DNA from: Winogradskyella sp. J14-2
Lineage (GTDB): Bacteria > Bacteroidota > Bacteroidia > Flavobacteriales > Flavobacteriaceae
NCBI RefSeq assembly: GCF_001971725.1
Contig: NZ_CP019388.1
Location: 3,180,501-3,244,500 of the forward strand
DNA: 64,000 bases
Direction: 5' to 3'
In this document: positions 52,525 through 59,713 of the stretch, one piece after another
Numbering within the stretch: the first letter of the stretch is position 1
How the letters are laid out: every line of letters begins with the position of its first letter
Made by a program: the position numbers and the translations under genes
The notes under the pieces: generated by a model
Told to the model about the DNA's origin: nothing
Databases searched by the model: none
What the model saw: the letters and a program-made list of their open reading frames with translations, nothing else

Positions 52525-52790
52525 TATGGATTAATAAGTAGGTTAAGTTTTGTGTTAAAAAAATATACCTACCCTGTAATAATTAACCAAGAGGATAGAG
52601 AATATCATTAGAACACATGTTTATTGAGGATGTATTATTGTGAATGATAATATTGTTATAGTTAGCTTACTTAATTAGATATTAGCTTTAATTATTACAT
52701 AAGATAAAGCTTCCTCATATGACTATTATTACCATTGTAGATAAGCATGTTAACTTCAGACAATAGCTTTTTTTAAATTAAAACAACCCA

Positions 52791-54095
52791 TTAATTTAAT
52801 GCTTGTTTGTAGGTTTTTAAGCAACGTTCTCTAGCTTCTTTATGGTCTACCATTGGTTCTGGGTAGGAAAACTCTTGATATTCTGGGACCCATTTTTTAA
52901 TGTACGCATGGTCTTTGTCAAATTTTTTAATCTGAGATGTTGGATTAAAAATTCTAAAGTATGGAGCTGCATCTACGCCAGAACCAGCAACCCATTGCCA
53001 ATTACCAACATTACTTGCCATTTCGTAATCGTGAAGTTTTTCTGCAAAGTAAGCTTCTCCCCATCGCCAATCTATTAAAAGGTGTTTACATAAAAAACTA
53101 CCGACCAACATACGAACTCTGTTGTGCATAAAACCTGTTTCGTTAAGTTCTCGCATACCTGCATCGACAAGTGGATATCCGGTCTTTCCTTGACACCATT
53201 TATTAAATTCATCATCGTTATTACGCCAGTCAATTCTATCGTATTTGGCTTTAAAGGCTTTGTCTTTTGTATGCGGAAAATGCCATAGTATTTGCATAAA
53301 AAATTCGCGCCAAATTAATTCTTGCCAAAAGGTTTCATTTTTTTCGTTAATGGCTTTCTTTATCATTTTTCTGACACTTACTGTACCGAAACGTAAATGA
53401 GGACCAAGACGTGAAGTGGCATCTTTTGCAGGGAAATTTCTGGTATCTTCATACTCCTGAATTAAAGTTGGTGTAACCTCATAAGGTGCAATTTCTTGTT
53501 TCGATTTCTCAAAACCGATATCAGATAGACTTAAATTAGACAACCTAGTGTGCTCAATGAGGTTGCTTAAAAAAGAGTTTGTGTAATATATTTTTAAATC
53601 TAAGGTTTTAAATTTTTCTTTCCACCTACGCATGTAAGGAGTGTATACTACGTAAGGATCTCCATCGTTTTTTACAACCTCATCTTTTTCAAAAATTACT
53701 TGATCTTTAAAGGTCTTAAATTCAATATTTTGAGATTCTAAATACGACTGTACAGCTTCATCACGTTCCTTAGCGTAAGGTTCGTAATCATGGTTGGTAT
53801 AGACCGTATTAATATCAAATTCTTCGGTAAGTTGCTTATAAATGTCTAATGGTTTACCGTGGTATATGGCTATACTGCTGTTATGATCATTCTGAAGCGT
53901 AGTTCGCATGTCTTGCAACGTTTCATGAATAAAAGTAACGCGTGCATCATCTTTGGGTAGTTTATCTAAAATTTCAGAGTCGAAAATAAATAATGGTAAA
54001 ACAGGATATTCTCCCTTTAAAGCTTCATAAAAGCCTACGTTGTCATCTAATCTAAGGTCTCTTCTAAACCAAAATATATTTACTGTTTTGCTCAT
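52791..54095 (-). CDS. Class I cryptochrome/DNA photolyase
   Basis: 434 residues. The Rossmann antenna domain begins VNIFWFRRDLRLDDNVGFYE; the FAD domain has LGPHLRFGTVSVRKM, FWQELIWREFFMQILWHFP, KTGYPLVDAGMRELNETGFM, RMLVGSFLCKHLLIDWRWGE, NVGNWQWVAGSGVDAAPYF and RIFNPTSQIKKFD, the canonical class I CPD photolyase layout with the electron-transfer tryptophans. Repairs UV pyrimidine dimers using blue light. Last gene of the minus-strand light cluster, one base after the SRPBCC gene. Confidence 0.92.
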   Translation of the reverse strand: MSKTVNIFWFRRDLRLDDNVGFYEALKGEYPVLPLFIFDSEILDKLPKDDARVTFIHETLQDMRTTLQNDHNSSIAIYHGKPLDIYKQLTEEFDINTVYTNHDYEPYAKERDEAVQSYLESQNIEFKTFKDQVIFEKDEVVKNDGDPYVVYTPYMRRWKEKFKTLDLKIYYTNSFLSNLIEHTRLSNLSLSDIGFEKSKQEIAPYEVTPTLIQEYEDTRNFPAKDATSRLGPHLRFGTVSVRKMIKKAINEKNETFWQELIWREFFMQILWHFPHTKDKAFKAKYDRIDWRNNDDEFNKWCQGKTGYPLVDAGMRELNETGFMHNRVRMLVGSFLCKHLLIDWRWGEAYFAEKLHDYEMASNVGNWQWVAGSGVDAAPYFRIFNPTSQIKKFDKDHAYIKKWVPEYQEFSYPEPMVDHKEARERCLKTYKQALN

Positions 54096-54096
54096 A

Positions 54097-54558
54097 TTAA
54101 TATTTTCCGAAAAGCTCTTCTAGCTTTTTAGTTCGGTAATTAAAAATTTCTTCAAGTTTTGGTTTTACTAAAATAGGGTGTACCATTTGGCCTAATATTC
54201 CCATAGGAACTTTGTAGTCTACAATGTCTTCCATCTCTACACCACCTTCTATAGGTTTTATAAAATGCTTGTGGTGCCATAATGCGTAAGGACCAAAACG
54301 CTGCTCATCTACAAAATACTCTTTATCTTTAACGTGTGTTATTTCTGTAACCCATTTGGTTTTTATACCTAAAACTGGTGTAACAATATACTGAATTATT
54401 TGACCAGGAAACATTGGTCTGTCTGCACCAGATAATATATGAAATCCCATATAATCTGGTGTAATTGTTTTTAGATTTTTTGGGCTCGATAAAAATTCCC
54501 AAGCTTCGTCAACAGATATAGGGAGATTTTGTTTTGTATGTAATGTGTATATTTTCAT
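54097..54558 (-). CDS. SRPBCC (polyketide cyclase/START-like) protein
   Basis: Started at ATG 54558 (MKIYTLHTKQNLPISVDEAW), because an upstream ATG would read back through the tspO stop; 153 residues. EFLSSPKNLKTITPDYMGF, MFPGQIIQYIVTPVLGIKTK, DEQRFGPYALWHHKHFIKP and MEDIVDYKVPMGILGQMVHP match the SRPBCC family often found beside photolyase genes. It should bind a hydrophobic ligand; which one is unknown. It lies 11 bp after tspO. Confidence 0.85.
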   Translation of the reverse strand: MKIYTLHTKQNLPISVDEAWEFLSSPKNLKTITPDYMGFHILSGADRPMFPGQIIQYIVTPVLGIKTKWVTEITHVKDKEYFVDEQRFGPYALWHHKHFIKPIEGGVEMEDIVDYKVPMGILGQMVHPILVKPKLEEIFNYRTKKLEELFGKY

Positions 54559-54569
54559 TTTAAGATGTA

Positions 54570-55034
54570 CTAATTGTAAAAAACAACATATGCATTTAAC
54601 GATGTGGCAATGCAAAGCCAGATTAAATATGGTAATAATAGGTATTTAGCGTATTTTAACCTATCGCTTCTAAATGTTATAAAAAAATAGAAAATAATGA
54701 TAAGTAATGCACTGATAACAAAGAGTCCCAATGCTGTAAAATGTTGATTGAAAAAAACCCAATTCCAACTTACATTAAGTACAACTTGTACACTAAATAT
54801 CGTCCATAAAAAATTAGATTTTCTATCTTTAAACAGTTCAGCTAAATACCAAGAGAAGCAAAGCATAATTAGCGTCCAAGCTACACCAAATACCCAACCA
54901 GGAGGTGTCCAAGGTGCTTTATTTAGGCCTAAGTACCACTCTGATGTTGGGCCATTATCCATGAGCCAACTGCCTAAGGCTAGACCACCAAAATTGATAA
55001 TTAAAAATAAGATAAAATATGCAATCTTGCTCAA
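54570..55034 (-). CDS. tspO: TspO/MBR (tryptophan-rich sensory) membrane protein
   Basis: 154 residues with five predicted membrane helices. KAPWTPPGWVFGVAWTLIML is the diagnostic TspO motif, and NVSWNWVFFNQHFTALGLF is the second conserved tryptophan-rich segment. TspO binds porphyrins and related tetrapyrroles and has been tied to light, oxygen and stress responses; the location within a photolyase cluster agrees with this. Confidence 0.93.
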   Translation of the reverse strand: MSKIAYFILFLIINFGGLALGSWLMDNGPTSEWYLGLNKAPWTPPGWVFGVAWTLIMLCFSWYLAELFKDRKSNFLWTIFSVQVVLNVSWNWVFFNQHFTALGLFVISALLIIIFYFFITFRSDRLKYAKYLLLPYLIWLCIATSLNAYVVFYN

Positions 55035-55041
55035 GACGTAA

Positions 55042-55206
55042 CTATTTAAGCGCTTCTAATTTTTCTAAAACTTTTTGAGCCTCTGCATACTTATTATCGC
55101 TTGCAGCTCTGTTTGTAGTAGATAACTTATGCCACTCTGCCATAAGCTTTTCGTACTGTTTTTGCAGTTTTTCTTTTTCTGAATTTTTTTTAAATAATCC
55201 AAACAT
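55042..55206 (-). CDS. Small Lacal_2735-type protein
   Basis: A 54-residue frame (ATG 55206, stop 55042-55044) between GPx and tspO, with 5 and 7 bp gaps. The sequence MFGLFKKNSEKEKLQKQYEK followed by AASDNKYAEAQKVLEKLEAL is a charged helix-rich peptide that matches my memory of the Lacal_2735 family of Flavobacteriaceae. Function unknown. The tight spacing and conserved ending support it as a real gene. Confidence 0.85.
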   Translation of the reverse strand: MFGLFKKNSEKEKLQKQYEKLMAEWHKLSTTNRAASDNKYAEAQKVLEKLEALK

Positions 55207-55211
55207 AGCGG

Positions 55212-55751
55212 TTATTTTAGATGTTTTGTAATCCTAGAATTTGTAGGTTTAGTAATGGAGTAGAAGTAATCGATAAACTCACCATGCTCGTCAATCAAAT
55301 ATTTTTGAAAGTTCCATTTTACAGTAGAGTTTTGCTTTCCATTTAGACGTTTTGATGTGAGCCATTTATATAGAGGATGTTGATTGCTTCCTTTTACATC
55401 TATTTTTTCTGTAATTAAAAACGTTACACCATAATTAACTTTACAAAACTCTTGGATTTCGTCTGCATTACCTGGCTCTTGCCCACCAAATTGATTGCAT
55501 GGATTACCTATAACTACCAATTTATCCTTATAAGAATCAGAAAGCTCTTGTAATGCTCTGTACTGTGGAGTAAAACCACATTTTGAAGCCACGTTAACAA
55601 AAAGAATTTTCTTCCCCTTAAATTCAGATAGTTTTATCGGTTTTCCTGCTAAGCTATTAATTTCTATATCATATATAGAGGCTGTTGCTTTATGCTTTAT
55701 CTTATTGTCTGATGTACTTAGCGTACCTACAAATGTTTTTAGTGGATTCAT
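55212..55751 (-). CDS. Glutathione peroxidase-family protein (Cys type)
   Basis: 179 residues. The family motifs are complete: ILFVNVASKCGFTPQY with the peroxidatic Cys, VVIGNPCNQFGGQEPG with the Gln, and TVKWNFQKYLID with the Trp and Asn of the active site. Reduces hydroperoxides, in bacteria usually with thioredoxin. No signal peptide, so cytoplasmic. In this setting it probably counters light-generated peroxides. Lies 5 bp before the small Lacal_2735-type gene. Confidence 0.93.
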   Translation of the reverse strand: MNPLKTFVGTLSTSDNKIKHKATASIYDIEINSLAGKPIKLSEFKGKKILFVNVASKCGFTPQYRALQELSDSYKDKLVVIGNPCNQFGGQEPGNADEIQEFCKVNYGVTFLITEKIDVKGSNQHPLYKWLTSKRLNGKQNSTVKWNFQKYLIDEHGEFIDYFYSITKPTNSRITKHLK

Positions 55752-55754
55752 AAA

Positions 55755-56438
55755 TTATAATTTAAAACTAACGATACCACAATCCATTTCAAATATTTGC
55801 CCGGATAAAGCAGCAGCTTTGTGAGATAGTAAAAATACTACCATATCTGCAACTTCTTCTGGTTGCAGATATTTTTTTAGCGGATGACGATCAGTCATAT
55901 TCTCTATCATACGTTCATTACGCAACAGTTTAGAAGCTAAGTCTGTATCTGTAACAGTTGGTGCAATTGCGTTTACTCTAATTGTGGGTGCTAACTCTGC
56001 ACCGAGGGATTTTGTAAGACCTTCGATTGCAGATTTTGAAGCCGCAACACTTGCATGAAAAGGCATACCAAGTTTTGAAGCTACTGTACTAAACAATACT
56101 ATTGAAGGTTGTTTGCCATTTTTTAACACAGCCAAGTATTTTTGAATGGTTTTTACGGCACCTAAGACATTTATCTCAAAGTCATTCTTAAAGTCCTCTA
56201 GACTTAGTCGGTTAATGGGCTTAAGATTAATGCTTCCTGGGCAATACACTAGGCCATCGGCTTCCGAAATATCTGGTAGCTCATCATTAATAATGTCACA
56301 TTGATGATGTGTGAGGTTTTCGTGAGATTGCTCGGGTTGGCTTCTACTTATATTAATTACTTTATGTGAAGAAAGCAAAGATGCAACTGTAGCGTTGCCA
56401 ATGCCTTTGCTTCCACCTACGACAATAATGGTCTTCAT
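55755..56438 (-). CDS. SDR-family oxidoreductase with catalytic Tyr replaced by Val
   Basis: 227 residues. The cofactor motif GGSKGIGNA, the NVLGAV helix (INVLGAVKTIQKYL) and catalytic-Ser strand VLFSTVAS are present, as is the C-terminal PEEVADMVVFLLS. In place of the YxxxK pair the sequence reads H-A-S-V-A-A-S-K: the Lys is kept but the residue four before it is Val (codon GTT). Classical SDR chemistry would need that Tyr, so the enzyme either uses another residue or binds NAD(P) without oxidoreductase activity. Embedded in the light cluster, 4 bp from the next gene. Confidence 0.85.
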   Translation of the reverse strand: MKTIIVVGGSKGIGNATVASLLSSHKVINISRSQPEQSHENLTHHQCDIINDELPDISEADGLVYCPGSINLKPINRLSLEDFKNDFEINVLGAVKTIQKYLAVLKNGKQPSIVLFSTVASKLGMPFHASVAASKSAIEGLTKSLGAELAPTIRVNAIAPTVTDTDLASKLLRNERMIENMTDRHPLKKYLQPEEVADMVVFLLSHKAAALSGQIFEMDCGIVSFKL

Positions 56439-56442
56439 ATTT

Positions 56443-56670
56443 TTATGCAGCTGTTAATGGACGCCCTTTTAATCTCTTTTCAATTTTTTGTTTAATCACA
56501 GTGATCCGTTTCATTAAATCCATTAATTTGGCGTCCTTTTTCTTTTTATAAATTTCATTAACACCTAAGATGATCTCTTTAGCTTCTCTTGCAGCTAAAA
56601 TTCTATCGCTTGTTGTCTTAAAGGAAAACTTTCTGTTTTCAAACTCAACGGCTCTTTCTAAAATATCCAT
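56443..56670 (-). CDS. 75-residue basic helical protein of unknown function
   Basis: A 75-residue frame between folE and the SDR with 3-4 bp gaps on each side, so it is almost certainly translated. The sequence is rich in Lys, Arg and Glu and predicted helical (RILAAREAKEIILGVNEIYK; MDLMKRITVIKQKIEKRLKG). No family was recognised. No signal peptide or membrane segment. Confidence 0.75.
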   Translation of the reverse strand: MDILERAVEFENRKFSFKTTSDRILAAREAKEIILGVNEIYKKKKDAKLMDLMKRITVIKQKIEKRLKGRPLTAA

Positions 56671-56673
56671 AGC

Positions 56674-57366
56674 TTAATTATTTATGTAATTTTGCAATTC
56701 AACAATTTTTTCTGGTTTATTAAATTCTCCGCCATAATATGTTGTTACTGTAGATGAAGTATCATCTTTTACACCTCTAGAAGATACACAAAGGTGCTTT
56801 GCATCAATAATTACGGCTACGTCTTCGGTTTCTAAAACTGTTTTTAGTTCATTTGCTATTTGCTGTGTTAAACGTTCTTGTACTTGTGGACGTTTTGCAT
56901 AATATTGTACTATTCTATTGAGCTTAGATAAACCTATAACCTTACCAGAGGATTTGTAGGCTACGTGTGCCTTTCCGATGATGGGTACAAAGTGATGCTC
57001 GCAATTAGAATAAAACGTAATATCTTTTTCTACCAACATTTGTTTATATTGGTACTTGTTGTCAAATAAGGCAACTTTGGGTTTGTTTTTAGGATCTAGA
57101 CCAGAAAAAATTTCTTCAATGTACATTTTGGCAACACGGTCTGGTGTCCCTTTCAGAGAATCGTCTGTTAAATCTAAACCGAGAACATCCATAATTTCTG
57201 AAAAAAGAATTGAGATACGTTGTTTCTTTTCTTCGTCAGACATTTCAAATGCATTGGCTTTCATGGGTGTGTCTATACCTGTAAATAAATGGTCGTCTCC
57301 AATATCATCTATAGACAATCCATTGAGCCTGTGGCCGTTTGTGTTAGGAATAATTTTTGTTTTCAT
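56674..57366 (-). CDS. folE: GTP cyclohydrolase I
   Basis: 230 residues. MYIEEIFSGLDPKNKP, the zinc and catalytic motif NCEHHFVPIIGKAHVAY, VIGLSKLNRIVQYYAKRPQV, and HLCVSSRGVKDDTSSTVTTY are complete for type I FolE. It makes dihydroneopterin triphosphate for folate or other pterins. In a photolyase cluster its product could feed the methenyltetrahydrofolate antenna of the photolyases; this is inferred from context. It may be a second, light-linked copy, which cannot be judged from this window. Confidence 0.94.
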   Translation of the reverse strand: MKTKIIPNTNGHRLNGLSIDDIGDDHLFTGIDTPMKANAFEMSDEEKKQRISILFSEIMDVLGLDLTDDSLKGTPDRVAKMYIEEIFSGLDPKNKPKVALFDNKYQYKQMLVEKDITFYSNCEHHFVPIIGKAHVAYKSSGKVIGLSKLNRIVQYYAKRPQVQERLTQQIANELKTVLETEDVAVIIDAKHLCVSSRGVKDDTSSTVTTYYGGEFNKPEKIVELQNYINN

Positions 57367-57421
57367 AGTATCTTTTTAATGTGCTGTATTTAAGTACTCC
57401 AAGCTTAAATCAAAGCACGGG

Positions 57422-57694
57422 TTATCGTTTTGAAATAGAGTTATTTGATATGGACTTTTGGCGCGAGCATTTAAATCTGCCTTTATCAAAAGTTCTTTTG
57501 TACATGTGTTTAGTAGCTCTGCCTTGTACACGTTTTCTCCACATTTTAAAGCTACTTGGTTTCATTTCTTTGCGCATAAGTTCTATAACCTCTTGCTCTT
57601 TTAAACCAAATTGAAAGGTAATAGCTTCGAAAGGTGTGCGATCCTCCCACGCCATTTCAATTATGCGATCTATTTGTCTTTCGTTTAATGTCAT
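57422..57694 (-). CDS. TIGR03643-family protein
   Basis: 90 residues. LNERQIDRIIEMAWEDRTPF followed by FGLKEQEVIELMRKEMKPSS and WRKRVQGRATKHM fits the TIGR03643 family, short HTH-like proteins that recur beside photolyase and cryptochrome genes. Role unknown; a DNA-binding function is conceivable from the helical, basic sequence. 2 bp after the preceding hypothetical gene. Confidence 0.85.
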   Translation of the reverse strand: MTLNERQIDRIIEMAWEDRTPFEAITFQFGLKEQEVIELMRKEMKPSSFKMWRKRVQGRATKHMYKRTFDKGRFKCSRQKSISNNSISKR

Positions 57695-57696
57695 TC

Positions 57697-58122
57697 TTAT
57701 GCTGGCATTGAAAATTGTAAATCGTACTTCACCTTTTCGTCTAATAACTTATCAAAGAATTTTTTATTTTCTCTAAAAGTTTTACTATCTCTAAAATGAA
57801 TAAAGCGTCCTTGGGCATGGAGGCTAGAACCATTGACTTTGTAAATAACAAGTTGATAGTAAGGAATTACCCATGTAAAATTCTTCAAACCTTTATTTAT
57901 CATAATTAAAATACCCTTAGGTCGAAGCTCAATATTAGCATAGTTAATATCAGAAACCGTATTCAATATACTCTTCATATTTGGGCTAACTTCATCTATA
58001 ATCATGCGTTTAGACCCTACACCTTTCATCTTCAATTTCTGTACCAAACCAAAAGCATTGCCAACAAGATCTGCAATCATTTGTTTGTGTTCAGAGTTAT
58101 AATGTGTGGTATTTAATATCAT
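57697..58122 (-). CDS. Hypothetical cytoplasmic protein heading the second light operon
   Basis: Started at ATG 58122 (MILNTTHYNSEHKQMIADLV); an upstream TTG overlaps the promoter-like element. 141 residues, no signal peptide. ILIMINKGLKNFTWVIPYYQ and FIHFRDSKTFRENKKFFDKL are the most patterned parts and suggest a small alpha/beta protein. No family was recognised. It is the first gene after the 58130-58171 promoter region and is tightly spaced with TIGR03643 and folE downstream. Confidence 0.75.
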   Translation of the reverse strand: MILNTTHYNSEHKQMIADLVGNAFGLVQKLKMKGVGSKRMIIDEVSPNMKSILNTVSDINYANIELRPKGILIMINKGLKNFTWVIPYYQLVIYKVNGSSLHAQGRFIHFRDSKTFRENKKFFDKLLDEKVKYDLQFSMPA

Positions 58123-58129
58123 AACACTG

Positions 58130-58171
58130 TAAAGATACAAATGTTTAACCTTTTAATGTAATTGTTAAACA
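58130..58171 (-). promoter_or_regulatory. Promoter with 8-bp inverted repeat, candidate light-responsive operator
   Basis: On the minus strand TGTTTAAC (58171-58164) and GTTAAACA (58149-58142) form a perfect 8-bp inverted repeat separated by 14 bp. Four bases downstream is TATCTTTA (58137-58130), one mismatch from TAnnTTTG. The dyad therefore covers the -33 region. If this promoter is used, the mRNA would begin at or very near the ATG at 58122. Confidence 0.45.
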
Positions 58172-58222
58172 AAAATTAACAGAGAATTATGATTGTGTTT
58201 TATGACGAATTTATCTGATGTT

Positions 58223-59713
58223 TTAGTCGTTCTGTAAAAGGCGATTACGATCTTGTAAGGTATGTCGTTTTAAGATACGAAAACTTTCTTTTACAACTTC
58301 TGCATCTTTTTTCATATTCCATAGAATATCACTAGCACGCTTTCTATTTTCTTTAATATCTACGATAGGTTCAGGATAGTCTTCACCAAGTTTAAAATTA
58401 TAAAGGCCTTGTTCTAATTCTGTCATTAAATAGGGCTCGTGAATAAAAGGCACGTCTAAGTGAGCCAGCTCAGGCACCCATTTTTTTATAAACTCAGCAT
58501 TAGGATCGTGTTTATGTCCGTTTAAAGTAGGGTTGTAAATTCTTAGATTGTTTATTCCTGTTTCTCCGGCTTGCATTTGTAATTGCGGAAAGTGTATGCC
58601 AGGCTCAAAATCTAGGAACTGCTGTGATAGGTGTTCTGATGCGTTTTGCCAAGGTTGCCACAAGATGTGTGTAAAGAAAGACACTAACATGGCGCGCATT
58701 CTAAAGTTTACATAACCTGTCTCTATAAGGCAACGCATGCTTGCATCTACAAGCGGAAATCCTGTTTGGCCCTCTTTCCAAGCTTGTTGGTATTTTAACG
58801 ATATACTCTTTTTTAGTTTGTGGTATCCTTTATTAACGCTCTCGTTCTCCATAGTATGTTCCATTTCAAACTTTTGAATAAAATGGGCCTGCCAGCGAAG
58901 GCGTGATAAAAATGCGCCAATATGCCGTTTATTGTCACTTTGTTCTTTAATTTTCTGAGCTTTTTGAAAAATCTGTCGTATAGAAACATTTCCCCATGCA
59001 ATATAAGGTGAAAGTCTACTGCAACTTGTGCGTGATGCTTCTGGTTTTGATATGTTGAACATATAGTCTTTATGACGATTCTCAAAAAATGAAGAAGCAT
59101 ATTTCCAAGCGCTAGAACTTCCACCTTTTTGAAATTTAGTATTTTCAGGAGTGTTTAAATTAGTAACGGTAAGTACGCTTTCTAAGAGTGAAATATCTTG
59201 AAGAGATAATAATTGCTTATGGTTTGGTTTAAATTCTTTTAGCGGCTCTTTCATGTAATCTTCCCAATCTTCTAACCAGTTTTCTCTATTTAAAAGACCG
59301 CGTTCTACACCATTATTCTTGCTTTCGTTCCATCTAATAAAGTTATTTCTGCAATAACGTAAAAATTCTTTGTCTCTATTGTAAGTTATTAAGATACCAG
59401 TTTCGATATGAGAGTAAATAGCATCTATTTTATAGAATTCTTGAATGAGGTTAAACGCAGTTTGAATATCGCTAGTAACACTAAGTACTTTAGAGTCTAA
59501 AGGTTTTAACTGCGCGTTAAGATCTCTAAGAGATTCTTTTATAAAATTGAAATGACGCTCACTGTAGTGATTGTCGTTTATTAAGATATGCTCAAACACA
59601 TAGAGTAAAAGTGTTGGTTTTCCTGTAACAAGCGCATTACTTAGTGCTTCATTATCCTGAAGTCGTAAATCGCGCTTAAGCCATACAACATTAATATGTG
59701 GTTTGTTTGTCAT
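58223..59713 (-). CDS. Divergent photolyase/cryptochrome-family protein
   Basis: 496 residues. The N-terminal domain (INVVWLKRDLRLQDNEALSN) and FAD-domain blocks (RLSPYIAWGNVSIRQIFQ; KEGQTGFPLVDASMRCLIET; RMRAMLVSFFTHILWQPWQ) identify the superfamily. The usual N-x-G-N-W-Q-W segment of class I enzymes is replaced by HFPQLQMQAGETGINNLRIY, so the flavin surroundings and electron-transfer path differ from the neighbour at 52791-54095. This is a distinct bacterial clade usually found with DASH and PhrB-like genes; its repair substrate is not known to me. It overlaps the PhrB-like gene by 4 bp. Confidence 0.88.
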   Translation of the reverse strand: MTNKPHINVVWLKRDLRLQDNEALSNALVTGKPTLLLYVFEHILINDNHYSERHFNFIKESLRDLNAQLKPLDSKVLSVTSDIQTAFNLIQEFYKIDAIYSHIETGILITYNRDKEFLRYCRNNFIRWNESKNNGVERGLLNRENWLEDWEDYMKEPLKEFKPNHKQLLSLQDISLLESVLTVTNLNTPENTKFQKGGSSSAWKYASSFFENRHKDYMFNISKPEASRTSCSRLSPYIAWGNVSIRQIFQKAQKIKEQSDNKRHIGAFLSRLRWQAHFIQKFEMEHTMENESVNKGYHKLKKSISLKYQQAWKEGQTGFPLVDASMRCLIETGYVNFRMRAMLVSFFTHILWQPWQNASEHLSQQFLDFEPGIHFPQLQMQAGETGINNLRIYNPTLNGHKHDPNAEFIKKWVPELAHLDVPFIHEPYLMTELEQGLYNFKLGEDYPEPIVDIKENRKRASDILWNMKKDAEVVKESFRILKRHTLQDRNRLLQND

